A stretch of DNA of 64,000 bases from contig NZ_FRAU01000005.1 in NCBI RefSeq assembly GCF_900142415.1, forward strand, positions 223,854-287,853, given 5' to 3'. Position 1 is the stretch's first letter; the number at the start of each line of letters is the position of its first letter. A program made the position numbers and the translations under genes. The notes beneath the pieces were generated by a model that saw only the letters and a program-made list of their open reading frames with translations, searched no databases and was not told the DNA's origin. The stretch is from Rhodothermus profundi. GTDB lineage: Bacteria > Bacteroidota > Rhodothermia > Rhodothermales > Rhodothermaceae. Of the stretch, positions 21,815-31,135 are shown piece after piece.

Positions 21815-22846
21815 TCAAGCAGCCGAACGAGTCCGGTGCCGACGCAGCACTTCCTCGTACACTTTCACGTAATCATCTACCATGCGTTCGCGGCTGAAGC
21901 GACGCGCGGCATAGGCCCGAATCTTCGCCCGATCCATCTGCCGCAACCGGGGGAGCGCAGCTACCGCCTCTTCTACCGATTGCACCAGCACACCGGTTTC
22001 GCCATCCTGGATAATTTCCGGCATAGATCCTCGCGGACGTGCCACCACAGGCGTCCCGCACGCCATTGCTTCTACAACACTGAGCCCGAACGGCTCGTCA
22101 AAGTTAATCAGATGCAGCAGCGCATAGGCTTCGCCCAGGAGGCGATCCCGTTCGGCCGGTCCGACCGACCCCAGATACTGAATCTGCGCACCATCGATAA
22201 ACGGCGCCACTTCTTGCTCGAAGTACGTGCGATCCTGAATAATGCCCGCCATCTTCAGCGGCATACCGCTTCGACGCGCCACCTCAATCGCTTCCCGGGC
22301 GCCCTTGTCGGGATGAATGCGTCCAAAAAAGAGCAGATAGTCGCCCGGTTCGGTGCGTAGCGTAAAGGCGTCCAGATCGATTCCGTGATAGACGGTAGCA
22401 ATGTACTCCAGATCAGGATGCCGGTCCGCGTGGCTAATTGAGACGTAGTAGGTGCGTCCATTATACTTGCGATAGACCGGCAAAATGCGCTCCGACGAAA
22501 AGCCATGAATGGTGGTCAGCACCGGCGTGCGAACCAGGCTACTGTAGCTCAGCGGTAGAAAATCAAAGTGGTTATGGATCAGGTCAAACTCATCCGCCCG
22601 TTCAAAAACCTCACTGATGTGCAGACACTCCCAGACCTTGGGGTCCAGCGAGGGATCTTCTTCGTAGGGGCGTGGGCAGACACCGATAAGCCGGGCGCGC
22701 GTCTGGGAATCGGCCGTAGCAAACAGCGTGACGTCAACGCCCCGGTCTACGAGTCCTTCTGTTAGCAGCCACACGACCCGCTCCCAGGGACCATAATGAC
22801 GAGGCGGCACGCGCCAGGCAATCGGAGCCAGCATGGCAATGCGCAT
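21815..22846 (-). CDS. GT4-family glycosyltransferase
   Basis: 343 residues with a GT-B fold: N-terminal acceptor domain (LAPIAWRVPPRHYGPWERV), C-terminal nucleotide-sugar domain with FFGRIHPDKG near 175 and the EX7E motif FDEPFGLSVVEAMACGTPVVA near 255. Retaining transfer from a nucleotide- or phospho-sugar is expected. It starts 3 bases after the single GH130 gene, so it is co-translated with the phosphorylases; that pairing suggests it builds a mannose- or glucose-containing glycoside whose breakdown or recycling uses GH130. Confidence 0.92.
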   Translation of the reverse strand: MRIAMLAPIAWRVPPRHYGPWERVVWLLTEGLVDRGVDVTLFATADSQTRARLIGVCPRPYEEDPSLDPKVWECLHISEVFERADEFDLIHNHFDFLPLSYSSLVRTPVLTTIHGFSSERILPVYRKYNGRTYYVSISHADRHPDLEYIATVYHGIDLDAFTLRTEPGDYLLFFGRIHPDKGAREAIEVARRSGMPLKMAGIIQDRTYFEQEVAPFIDGAQIQYLGSVGPAERDRLLGEAYALLHLINFDEPFGLSVVEAMACGTPVVARPRGSMPEIIQDGETGVLVQSVEEAVAALPRLRQMDRAKIRAYAARRFSRERMVDDYVKVYEEVLRRHRTRSAA

Positions 22847-22849
22847 CGC

Positions 22850-23839
22850 TCAACGCTGCGCTTGTCCATTATAGTGACCGTTCAAAAGCCAATCGAGCAA
22901 CTCGCTCAGCCGCGCCTCGGCCACGGCCACGCATGTATCGGCGGCGCCATAATAGAGCCGCAACGTGTCGCCATCCAGCACATAGCCGCACGGAAAGACC
23001 ACGTTAGACACGTCTCCCACGCGTTCGTACGGGGCCCGCGGTCCCAGGATCCAACCAGGCGCCCGCCGGATGACGCGCGTGGGATTCTCCAGATCCAGCA
23101 GCGCCATGCCAACCCGATAAATGTCGCCGGCTACCGTCGTGCGAACGCCGTGGTAGATGAGGAGCCAGCCTTCTGGTGTCTCAATAGGAGGCGGACCGGC
23201 CCCTATCCGCACATGGTCCCACCAGATTCCCGGACGCGGGCGCAACACCACCCGCGGACCACTCCAGTGCCGCAGATCCGGCGACCGGCTCAGCCAGATA
23301 GCCGGACGCGTCTCACGCCGCATGCTGGAGGTGCGATGTAACAATATCCAGTACCCTCCAATTTTCCGCGGGAGCAGCACGCCATTTTTGTCTTCAGGCG
23401 GCATAATCAAGCCGCGCCGCTCAAAATGCTTAAAATCATCGGTCAACGCCAGCGCAATAGCTGGACCCTCCTCCGAAAAGGCGGTGTACGTGACGGCATA
23501 ACATCCCATCTCTTCAAGCCATACAATGCGCGGATCTTCGATCCCCCAGGCTTCCTCAGGCCAATGCGCTGGATCGGGCACCAGCGTTGGCTCGGGATCA
23601 ATCGTCCAGTCGGTCAACCCATTGGGGCTACGTGCTACCGTCAAATGAGACACGCCGCGATGGTCCTCTACGCGCACCAGCAGCAGCGTTTCCCCCGTGT
23701 CTAAACGGACAGCGGCTGGATTAAAGACAGCATTGCACGGGTAGGGCCAGTCCTCGGCGGTCAGAATCGGATTCCCTTCATAGCGCCGAAATAACTCGCC
23801 CACCTGCTGGGGCGCTGGCAGTACTTCATGATCCCGCAT
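22850..23839 (-). CDS. GH130 glycoside phosphorylase (single domain)
   Basis: 329 residues forming one five-bladed propeller of family GH130, whose characterised members phosphorolyse beta-mannosides (mannosyl-glucose, manno-oligosaccharides). Visible family signatures: NPAAV near 36, the catalytic Asp in GIEDPR near 108, phosphate-site DKNGVLLP near 156 with HRTSS, GAGPPPIETPEGWLLIYHG near 217 and FPCGYV/LYYGAAD near the end. Enzymes of this family are known from Rhodothermus marinus. Exact linkage cannot be told from sequence alone. It lies 9 bases after the double-domain GH130 gene. Confidence 0.92.
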   Translation of the reverse strand: MRDHEVLPAPQQVGELFRRYEGNPILTAEDWPYPCNAVFNPAAVRLDTGETLLLVRVEDHRGVSHLTVARSPNGLTDWTIDPEPTLVPDPAHWPEEAWGIEDPRIVWLEEMGCYAVTYTAFSEEGPAIALALTDDFKHFERRGLIMPPEDKNGVLLPRKIGGYWILLHRTSSMRRETRPAIWLSRSPDLRHWSGPRVVLRPRPGIWWDHVRIGAGPPPIETPEGWLLIYHGVRTTVAGDIYRVGMALLDLENPTRVIRRAPGWILGPRAPYERVGDVSNVVFPCGYVLDGDTLRLYYGAADTCVAVAEARLSELLDWLLNGHYNGQAQR

Positions 23840-23848
23840 AGCCCAGTG

Positions 23849-26017
23849 CTAGGATGGTTTGACAGCAGATACGGCCAATTCTTCTGTAGAGCATTGATGC
23901 AACGCCGCTATTAACGCATGCATCGGAATGCGCGCCCCGAAAATGCGGCTGTCGGCTGCCGCATAAGGTATAATCAGGTTATTCTGCCACACATAATTTG
24001 CACACGCAAATAGTACATTATCCACTCCTAACTCTGAATCCCCTACCTTTTCAGCATCCCCACAGGGTCGCATAAGCGGCTCCAACCGAGCGGTTACGGG
24101 ACGGGGACAGTTAAAATCCAGCAGAGCCACAGCCAGATCGTACTCACGGCGTCCGTCCCAGTCCAAGTGGCCCTGATGATAGACCATCAGGAAGCGTTGA
24201 TCTCCCAGCGCAATAGGTGGCCCACCGGCTCCAATCCAGGAGCGGGCAAACTCCTGATAGCGATAGCTGGCCATCAACAATCCTCGACTGTAGAAAGGAC
24301 CTTCCGGTTGGTCGGCCTCCGCCAGATGAATAGCCATGGGATGCCGCCCGTCGAGAGGGCGATGCAGCAAGAGCCATTTGCCATTGACCGGCTCAGGCAA
24401 AAGCGCTGCATTTTTATTGTCCACTTCATTTACATTGCCGGCAATCGGTCCATGCAACTCCCAATGCACAAAATCCTGCGTCGTGGCCAGGCAGATATGC
24501 ACGCGCCCTACAAATGAAGGAAAGCGAGGCTGTTCACTGGAGTAGCCGGTATAAAACAGGTAATAGGTATCACCAATTTTTGTGCACCGCGCATCTTCAG
24601 CGCCCAGGTCATGGAAGACGGCCTCCGGGCGAATAACCGGTTCTGGCCAACGCCGCACCAACTCCAGCATGGGCGTCAGTACGGCCAGTCCCAGCGATGA
24701 CGGAGCATGCCCGGCAGGACTTCCCTTTGCCCCTTGTGCCCGGTAGATCATCACACAGGCACCACCCGCCTTGCGGAGCCGCTCGCGCTCTGCGTCAGGA
24801 AGCTGCCAGGCGTCCATAAGGCGCTCCAGCTCCTCCCCGGCTTCCACAAGCACGGCAGCAGGATTTAACACCACGCGCGACTCCCAGGGATGCTGCGGAT
24901 CTGGCTCCAGTATCGGTTGGCCCCCATGCAGGCGTTCGACAGAAACGGACGCTGACGCTTCAATCGTGCGCAGGGCACGCCCCCGATCACAGGGCATCAT
25001 GTAAACCCGTGGCATGGTCCAGGTGCGCCGCTGCACCTCCAGCACAAAGTCAACGACATCTTGTAAAGGAGCCTGCGCATGCCCGATTACCCTGTCGGCT
25101 GCCCCGTAGTAGAGATGAAGCTGGCCATCAATTACAACCGCTCCCTCCGGAAACACCACATTGGGCACGTCGCCTTCCCGCTCGAAAGGAAGCTGAGGCT
25201 CCAGCACAGGCATGGGAGCCCACGCGATGACCCGCTGCGGATCGTCCAGATCCAACAGGGCCACCCCTGCCCGGTACGTATAGGTTTCGTCCACTCCGTG
25301 ATAAATCAAAAGCCACCCTTCAGGCGTTTCAATGGGAGGCGGTCCGACGCCAACCTTCTTGCGCTCCCAGCGTCGGGACGGACGCAGCACCACGTGTTCG
25401 TCCAGATCAGCCAGGTGCCTGTTCCATCGTTCAGGATTGCGCAGCTCTTCCCAGTCCCTGAAGTAAACGATCTGAATGTCCGGCTCAATGCGGTGCAGCA
25501 GCGCCAGTTTGCCTCTGATGCGGCGCGGAAAGAGCGCAGCGTCTTTGTCCCGCACCGGTGGCCCGATCACACCGTGCTTTTCGACTTGCACAAAATCGGT
25601 CGTTGACGCCAGTCCAATGCGCACGCCGTCGCCCGGTCCAAATGCCGGCGTGCTTAGCACGGTGTGCACGATCCAGTAGCGTCCCTCTAAGAAGGTCAGA
25701 CGTGGGTCTTCCAGGCCATAGCAGTCGAAGGGTTCGCCTGGCGTCAGCAGTGGCGTTTCGCGCCAGGTGAAATGCACGCCGTCCGTGCTGGTCGCATAGC
25801 CCAGCGATGAGATGTAAGGCGCAAAGCCATAGGTAGGTTCGCCGGGCCGCGCCGCTGGCAACCGAAAGCGCCGGTATCCGGCCGGAACGGCCCGAAAGAC
25901 CAGGTGTACCTGCCGACCGTCGTACCAGGCGCCTGGATTAAAAACGGCGCCCGAAGCCCACGTCAGGTCAGCGCGCGGTGCGAGAATGGGAACGTTTGTC
26001 CGTTGAAACAGCGACAT
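23849..26017 (-). CDS. Tandem double-domain GH130 protein
   Basis: 722 residues containing two complete GH130 propellers in one chain. Domain 1 (about 1-335) has NPGAW, GLEDPR, KDAALFPRR, GVGPPPIETPEGWLLIYHG and LYYGAAD. Domain 2 (about 345-715) has NPAAV, GAEDAR, DNKNAALLPEP, GAGGPPIALGDQRFLMVYHQG and a closing PYAAAD. Both keep the catalytic Asp and the phosphate-site Lys-Asn/Asp pair, though domain 2 has EDAR instead of EDPR. Known GH130 enzymes are single-domain chains of about 320-400 residues. No signal peptide: cytoplasmic. Same operon as the single GH130. Confidence 0.88.
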   Translation of the reverse strand: MSLFQRTNVPILAPRADLTWASGAVFNPGAWYDGRQVHLVFRAVPAGYRRFRLPAARPGEPTYGFAPYISSLGYATSTDGVHFTWRETPLLTPGEPFDCYGLEDPRLTFLEGRYWIVHTVLSTPAFGPGDGVRIGLASTTDFVQVEKHGVIGPPVRDKDAALFPRRIRGKLALLHRIEPDIQIVYFRDWEELRNPERWNRHLADLDEHVVLRPSRRWERKKVGVGPPPIETPEGWLLIYHGVDETYTYRAGVALLDLDDPQRVIAWAPMPVLEPQLPFEREGDVPNVVFPEGAVVIDGQLHLYYGAADRVIGHAQAPLQDVVDFVLEVQRRTWTMPRVYMMPCDRGRALRTIEASASVSVERLHGGQPILEPDPQHPWESRVVLNPAAVLVEAGEELERLMDAWQLPDAERERLRKAGGACVMIYRAQGAKGSPAGHAPSSLGLAVLTPMLELVRRWPEPVIRPEAVFHDLGAEDARCTKIGDTYYLFYTGYSSEQPRFPSFVGRVHICLATTQDFVHWELHGPIAGNVNEVDNKNAALLPEPVNGKWLLLHRPLDGRHPMAIHLAEADQPEGPFYSRGLLMASYRYQEFARSWIGAGGPPIALGDQRFLMVYHQGHLDWDGRREYDLAVALLDFNCPRPVTARLEPLMRPCGDAEKVGDSELGVDNVLFACANYVWQNNLIIPYAAADSRIFGARIPMHALIAALHQCSTEELAVSAVKPS

Positions 26018-26196
26018 TTTCCTTTTGCTTTCGGGCCTTGGCGGGCGAAGCGAGCCAATCGCTTAAGCCCTCAGCTATGTTCCACCGAGAAGTCCGGCGA
26101 ACGCCACTTTTCACGTAAAGGTTGCGTCCAAAAACATGCCGGGATTCGGCACGCAGCCAAACCCCGGCCCGGATTTCCCACCGACGTCCAGAAGGG

Positions 26197-28044
26197 TCAA
26201 TAAGTCAGGCCATATCCATAGGGGAACAGCGGCGCATAAGGCTCGTCGCCCACATTGAGTGGAATCTGCTCCATGGAGCGCGGCCAGGTAAACGGCAGCT
26301 TCCCTGTCGGGGCATAGTCTCCAAAGATCACATCGGCCACGCCATCACCTTCGCTGCCGGGCAGCCAGGCTGCAATAAAGGCGTCCGCCATTTCTAACAC
26401 CTCGTTGATGATCATAGGACGCCCTGAAATCAGAATAACCACCACAGGCACTCCCGCCTCCTTCAACCGACGCACCACGGCTACATCATCGGAATCCAGT
26501 GAAAGGTCGGAGCGGTCTCCCAGAAACTCAGCATAGGGCTGCTCGCCAATTACTGCGATCGCTACATCGGCACCAGCAGCGCCGGATCCGTCTTCCGAGT
26601 ACGTCACTGTAGTCCGGGAGCTTACGGCCTTCCGAATGGCTTCCAGGATCGTGGTCCCCTCCGTAATGTCTCCACTCCCCCCCTGCCAGTCGATCGTCCA
26701 CCCACCCATCTGATAGCCCAGGTTGTCGGCATGCAGGCCCGCCACATGGATACGGCTAAGATCTTTGGCCAGGGGTAGCGTCCGATTTTCATTTTTCAGG
26801 AGCACCAGCGATTTTCGCACCGCCTCCCTTGCAACCGCCCGGTGCTCCGCCGCACCAAATTTTGCCCACAGACGCCGATCAGCAAACACGCGCGACGCCC
26901 CATCCATCAGCCCCAGAGCAAACTTGACCCGCAGAATGCGCAGCACGGCATCGTCGATGCGCTCCACAGGCACCCGCCCCTCCTCAACCAGCGATTTTAA
27001 GAGTTGGAAGAATTCCCGATAGCGAGTGGGCACCATGGCCATGTCAATTCCTGCATTTATGGCGATCTCAATTGCCGTTTTGTAGTCGGGGTGTACCTGG
27101 TCGATCGCGTTGTAGTCCGAGATGACGATCCCCTCAAAACCCAACTCCTTTTTGAGCACCTCGGTAAGCATGTACTTATGCCCCGTCATCTTGACCCCAT
27201 TCCAGCTACTGTAGGAGACCATGATGGCTCCTACACCTGCCTGAATGGCGTCGAGATAAGGACGGATGTGAATGCGGCGAAAAGTTGTTTCGTCTAGCTG
27301 CACGTCCCCCTGGTCCAGCAGGGCCCCTTGCGGCCCTCCGGTGCCAAATGCCGTGCCGCCATCGCCTGCAAAATGCTTGGCTGTAGCCAGCACAGCCAGT
27401 GGATGCTGCAACCCCCCGTTTTGCAACCCGCGTATCGCAGCCGCGCCCAACGTAGCAACCAACTCGGGATCTTCCGAAAAGCTCTCGTAGGTGCGCCCCC
27501 AGCGCTCATCGCGCGCCACTGCAATGCACGGCGCAAAATTCCAATGGATACCGGTAGCCCGCATTTCAATAGCGGTAATGCGGTAGACGCGCTCTACCAG
27601 GTCCGGGTCACGCGTGGCGCCCAACCCGATATGGTGCGGGAAAATGACCGCGCCCTCAACGTTGCTGTGGCCATGCACCGCATCAATACCGTAGAGCAGC
27701 GGAATGCCCAGGCGCGTGCGCAGGGCAATAGCCTGCAGACTATCGTACACTTCTGTCCAGGCCTCCAGGCTGTTGCCAGCGGCCGGATCTGAATTGCCCC
27801 CACTCAGAATAGATCCCAGGTAATAGGTCTGAATATCATAAGGATCCTGAAGAAACGCCTGCTCTGCTTGAATCATCTGGCCGATCTTTTCCTCAAGCGT
27901 CATCTGCTCCAGCAGCGCGCGCGCCTGCTCGTCATAACGGGAAAGCGGTGGAAACGCGGCCGCAGCGTCTGTCTGCTGATCTACCTGACGACAGCCGGCC
28001 GCTACAAGTCCAAGCATAAGGCAGCCAATTACCAAGCGCTTCAT
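26197..28044 (-). CDS. GH3-family beta-glucosidase, lipoprotein
   Basis: 615 residues from the ATG at 28044; an upstream in-frame start would add 21 residues in front of the signal and is rejected. The N-terminus has a lipobox LVAAGC at Cys18, so it is anchored to the outer or inner membrane, facing out. The (beta/alpha)8 domain carries KHFAGDGGT and the nucleophile Asp in [10 protein letters not shown] near 300; the second domain (about 385-600) ends in PYGYGLTY. There is no fibronectin-like third domain. It releases glucose from beta-glucans; first gene of the operon, about 180 bp before the double GH130. Confidence 0.93.
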   Translation of the reverse strand: MKRLVIGCLMLGLVAAGCRQVDQQTDAAAAFPPLSRYDEQARALLEQMTLEEKIGQMIQAEQAFLQDPYDIQTYYLGSILSGGNSDPAAGNSLEAWTEVYDSLQAIALRTRLGIPLLYGIDAVHGHSNVEGAVIFPHHIGLGATRDPDLVERVYRITAIEMRATGIHWNFAPCIAVARDERWGRTYESFSEDPELVATLGAAAIRGLQNGGLQHPLAVLATAKHFAGDGGTAFGTGGPQGALLDQGDVQLDETTFRRIHIRPYLDAIQAGVGAIMVSYSSWNGVKMTGHKYMLTEVLKKELGFEGIVISDYNAIDQVHPDYKTAIEIAINAGIDMAMVPTRYREFFQLLKSLVEEGRVPVERIDDAVLRILRVKFALGLMDGASRVFADRRLWAKFGAAEHRAVAREAVRKSLVLLKNENRTLPLAKDLSRIHVAGLHADNLGYQMGGWTIDWQGGSGDITEGTTILEAIRKAVSSRTTVTYSEDGSGAAGADVAIAVIGEQPYAEFLGDRSDLSLDSDDVAVVRRLKEAGVPVVVILISGRPMIINEVLEMADAFIAAWLPGSEGDGVADVIFGDYAPTGKLPFTWPRSMEQIPLNVGDEPYAPLFPYGYGLTY

Positions 28045-28353
28045 GACATCCTGAAAGATTGGGGTGGAGCATGGCAACGCCGCTGTCCAGCCATCCACCC
28101 GCAACATCGTTCAAAGAAAGGCTGGACTAGCTCCCGAAAATCAATCGATGATCAATTCTTTTTACTTAAAGAGAGTTTATTAAAAACAGAGCATAAACGC
28201 AACATGCATCTGGCTTTCTGGAACCAGCGCTGTCCAGTGCGACGAAAAGAATTTTGTCAGAGAGCAGAAACAACACGAGCCGCTTGCCATTCTCTGGCCC
28301 GAACCCTTGGTCTGCTGAGATTATTGGCTAAGAATCAGTCCTGGGCTCTGCGC
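28045..28353. other. Divergent promoter region between the GH3 operon and the methyltransferase
   Basis: About 309 bp, with an A+T-rich core at 28140-28205 that probably holds promoters for both sides. The plus-strand frame of the methyltransferase is open through it, but the translation there lacks family similarity and overlaps the GH3 start on the other strand, so I treat it as non-coding. Confidence 0.5.
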
Positions 28354-29289
28354 GTGCAGCCAGTAGCGGAACGGAATCAGATACCGTCGGCTTTTTTACG
28401 GTACCGCCCAATCGTCGACGACTGGGAGGCCTTCGTCGAGGCCCTGCGGCGGCCGCTGCCGGTGTGCGTGTGGACCAACACGCTCCGCACGACGCCTGCG
28501 CAAGTGAAGGCGGCCCTGGAGGCCGAAGGGCTACAGCCGGAGCCGCTCGCGTGGCGCCGCGATGCCTTTCGTCTGCCGCCGGACAGTCAGCCCGGCAACC
28601 GGTTGGCCTACGTGCTGGGCCACTACCATGTGCAGGAAGAAGTCTCGCTGCTGCCCGTGCCACTGCTCGACCCGCAGCCCGGCGAACGCATCCTGGACCT
28701 GTGCGCTGCCCCGGGCGGCAAAACCGCCCAGATCGCTGTCCAGATGCAAAATCGAGGAACTATCGTGGCCAACGATCGCAACCCCCTGCGCCTGCGCCAG
28801 CTCTCCGGCACCATCGAACGCCTGGGACTGCTGAACGTCACTACCACGCTGCACGACGGCGCTGACTTTCCCCTGAACAGCGGACCATTTGATCGGGTGC
28901 TGGTCGATGTCCCCTGCTCCTGCGAAGGCAATTTCCGGAAAGATCAGAAAGTAGCCGACGCGTTTGCCGGGGCGCCCGAGCTCTGCGGACAGCAGACGGC
29001 TCTCCTGCATCGGGCGGTTATGCTATGCCGGCCAGGCGGACGCATTGTCTACGCCACCTGCACGTTCGCTCCGGAAGAAAACGAGCTGGTTGTCGATACC
29101 GTGCTGCGACGCTGGGGCACCGCGCTGCGTTTGCTGCCGGCTCGCATTGAGGGGTTCCGGGGAAGCCCGGGACTCACCGAATGGAACGGTCGTCGTTTGC
29201 ATCCCTCGCTGGAACGCACCCTGCGCGTCTGGCCCCACCTGAATGATACCGGTGGGTTTTTTGTAGCCGTTCTGGAACGACAGGCGTAA
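28354..29289 (+). CDS. RsmB/RsmF-type rRNA cytosine-C5 methyltransferase, catalytic domain only
   Basis: About 311 residues from a GTG at 28354; the start is uncertain because the frame stays open for 480 bases more and has no ATG close to the conserved part. NOL1/NOP2/Sun fold: substrate-recognition FLRYRPIVDDWEAF at the N-terminus, SAM motif LCAAPGGKTAQIA, the first catalytic Cys in DVPCSCEGNFR and the second in YATCTF. Both Cys are present, so it should form 5-methylcytosine in rRNA. The PUA-like domain that ends RsmF in other bacteria is not fused; it is the next gene, 14 bases on. Confidence 0.85.
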   Translation: MQPVAERNQIPSAFLRYRPIVDDWEAFVEALRRPLPVCVWTNTLRTTPAQVKAALEAEGLQPEPLAWRRDAFRLPPDSQPGNRLAYVLGHYHVQEEVSLLPVPLLDPQPGERILDLCAAPGGKTAQIAVQMQNRGTIVANDRNPLRLRQLSGTIERLGLLNVTTTLHDGADFPLNSGPFDRVLVDVPCSCEGNFRKDQKVADAFAGAPELCGQQTALLHRAVMLCRPGGRIVYATCTFAPEENELVVDTVLRRWGTALRLLPARIEGFRGSPGLTEWNGRRLHPSLERTLRVWPHLNDTGGFFVAVLERQA

Positions 29290-29303
29290 CGTTGTCCGTT
29301 GCC

Positions 29304-29819
29304 ATGCAGACCACCCCGGAATTGCAGCAGGCTGTCCGAGTCGTCGATCCCACCCCGTACTTCCGCTACCTGGAGGAGCGGTTTGGCATACCGCCCGCCA
29401 CGTTTGACGGATACGTGCTCGTGCAACCGGGCCGTAAGAAAGTGTATATCGTGACGGCCGATCACCGGCCGCCTGCTCATCCGCGTCCCCGCACCGTGGG
29501 CCTTCCTTTCCTGCGCATCTACTTGAAGTTTCCCAAGCTATCAACGGCCGCCGCCCAGCAATTCGGGCACGCTGCGACGCGCAACGTGATCGATACTGAA
29601 CCACCTCAGGCGGAAGCCTTCCTGACGCGCCGGACCTTTCGCGCCCGCCCGGAGCAACTGGCGCGCTGCACCGGCCGGGGATATGTGCTGATCCGCTACC
29701 AGGGACACACGCTGGGCGTCGGCTTCCTTATTCCGGACGAAGCGGGTGGTCGCGTCGAAAGCATGCTGCCCAAATCGTGGGCGCGGGATCCTTCCTCGTT
29801 CAGTCTATTGGCGGAGTGA
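29304..29819 (+). CDS. PUA-like RNA-binding partner of the RsmF-type methyltransferase
   Basis: 171 residues from the ATG at 29304. The C-terminal half, RGYVLIRYQGHTLGVGFL then ESMLPKSWARD, follows the pattern of the PUA-like domain at the end of E. coli RsmF (YQG...G, ...LP...RD). The N-terminal 90 residues resemble a pre-PUA domain (FRYLEERFGIP). It is therefore read as the RNA-binding half of a split RsmF, translated right after the catalytic half. It overlaps the amine oxidase stop by 20 bp tail to tail. Confidence 0.72.
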   Translation: MQTTPELQQAVRVVDPTPYFRYLEERFGIPPATFDGYVLVQPGRKKVYIVTADHRPPAHPRPRTVGLPFLRIYLKFPKLSTAAAQQFGHAATRNVIDTEPPQAEAFLTRRTFRARPEQLARCTGRGYVLIRYQGHTLGVGFLIPDEAGGRVESMLPKSWARDPSSFSLLAE

Positions 29820-31122
29820 TCGGCACGCCCGCCTGCGTTGCCAGCAGATCACGGGCCGCCCGGTAGCCGCTCTGCAGGGCTCCGGCGACGGTAGCAGGCT
29901 CTTCGGGATCGGTTGCCTCTCCGGCCAGAAAAATTGTGTCGTGAACAGGGCGGCGCAGGACCCGCCGGGCTTTTATCCCGCCCGGACGCACGTAGCTGTA
30001 GGCGCCCTGCGCAAAAGGATCACGCTGCCAGTCGCAAAGGCAGGCGCTGACCAGATAGCGTCCCGGGTCCTGAATGCCGTAGAGCCGCCCGATGGTGCGC
30101 AGTGCTTCCTGGATCACCGCTTCTTCCGGCCAGTCGGCCAACCGGCGGGCTGCCGGTCCCCCGGCCCAGGCCAGCAGCACCGGCACGCGCAGCGGCAACG
30201 GTTGCCAGATGGTCGTAAAGCGCTCGTCGGGCGCGTGGATAAAAGCCAGTTCCCGAAGCGCCGCATGGGTTTCCCAGAAGGCTTCCCGGAAGCACAGGTT
30301 CACGCGCACGGCCGCGCCCATCTCCAGTTGCGCCAGCGCGTTCCGCCAGGGTTCAGGTAAGGGAGGATCGACATGAAGGGCCGGCGTTTGATCCCCCTGC
30401 AGCAAGGGAAGCGGTACGGTCAGAATCAGCGCGCGAGCCTGAAAGACGCGGGGCTGCCCAAGCTGCTGCGCATGCACTTCGACCCGTCCCGGCTCCCAGC
30501 GCACCCCTGTAACTACCGTCTGCAGATGCACCCGGACCCGCGTAAGGTTAAGGCGGCGGTACAGGGTTTCTACCAGGCGATCATATCCTCCTACTGGACG
30601 AAACTGGGGATAGTCGGCTGCTTCGTTGGCCCGCACGCGCCAGTCTTCGGCCAGCGCCTGCAGGCTGAGTTGCTCAGGATCGGCGGCCTCAAAGCTTTCG
30701 GCCACGATGCGAGCCAGCGCCCGCGTCGCCGTCTGTTCCTGCGGTAGCGCCTGCTCCAGAAAGGCGGCAAACGCACTGTCGGGCGCTTCAGGCGGGGGCA
30801 GTTGCTCCAGCAGCGGACGAAGGGTCCGCACCAGGTCGATGGCCTGGACCCGTCCCTCCAGGAACAGGCCGTGCGTTTCGGGCACCTGCATCAATCCGAT
30901 ACCGCCCTGACGAAGAAGTCGGAGCGTCACGGCCGGTCGACCATGAACGAACTCCGCCCCCAGTTCCACCGGAATCGGAAAAATGGAATCGCGCCAGGTG
31001 TAGATGCGTCCTCCTATGCGATTTCGCGCTTCCACTAACAAAACGGTGCGGCCGGCCCGGCCCAGCATTTCAGCAGCAGCCAGGCCAGCCGCACCGGCAC
31101 CAACTACAACGACATCCCACAT
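29800..31122 (-). CDS. FAD-dependent amine oxidase family protein
   Basis: 440 residues from the ATG at 31122, which gives MWDVVVVGAGAAGLAAAEML, the standard FAD-binding start; the frame continues upstream across the ferritin-like gene but that part is antisense-like noise. RNRIGGRIYT near 38 and the C-terminal FLAGEATDP near 405 complete the FAD site of flavin monoamine oxidases. Substrate is unknown; the nearby spermidine genes are 13 kb away and give no support for a polyamine. It starts 13 bases after the ferritin-like gene and is probably in its operon. Confidence 0.9.
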   Translation of the reverse strand: MWDVVVVGAGAAGLAAAEMLGRAGRTVLLVEARNRIGGRIYTWRDSIFPIPVELGAEFVHGRPAVTLRLLRQGGIGLMQVPETHGLFLEGRVQAIDLVRTLRPLLEQLPPPEAPDSAFAAFLEQALPQEQTATRALARIVAESFEAADPEQLSLQALAEDWRVRANEAADYPQFRPVGGYDRLVETLYRRLNLTRVRVHLQTVVTGVRWEPGRVEVHAQQLGQPRVFQARALILTVPLPLLQGDQTPALHVDPPLPEPWRNALAQLEMGAAVRVNLCFREAFWETHAALRELAFIHAPDERFTTIWQPLPLRVPVLLAWAGGPAARRLADWPEEAVIQEALRTIGRLYGIQDPGRYLVSACLCDWQRDPFAQGAYSYVRPGGIKARRVLRRPVHDTIFLAGEATDPEEPATVAGALQSGYRAARDLLATQAGVPITPPID

Positions 31123-31135
31123 AGTAGGATACGGC

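Noticed and set aside
27868-28353. Long N-terminal extension of the RsmF-type methyltransferase
   Set aside because: The frame is open, but the translation lacks family similarity, lies antisense to the GH3 signal peptide and crosses an A+T-rich promoter-like stretch.
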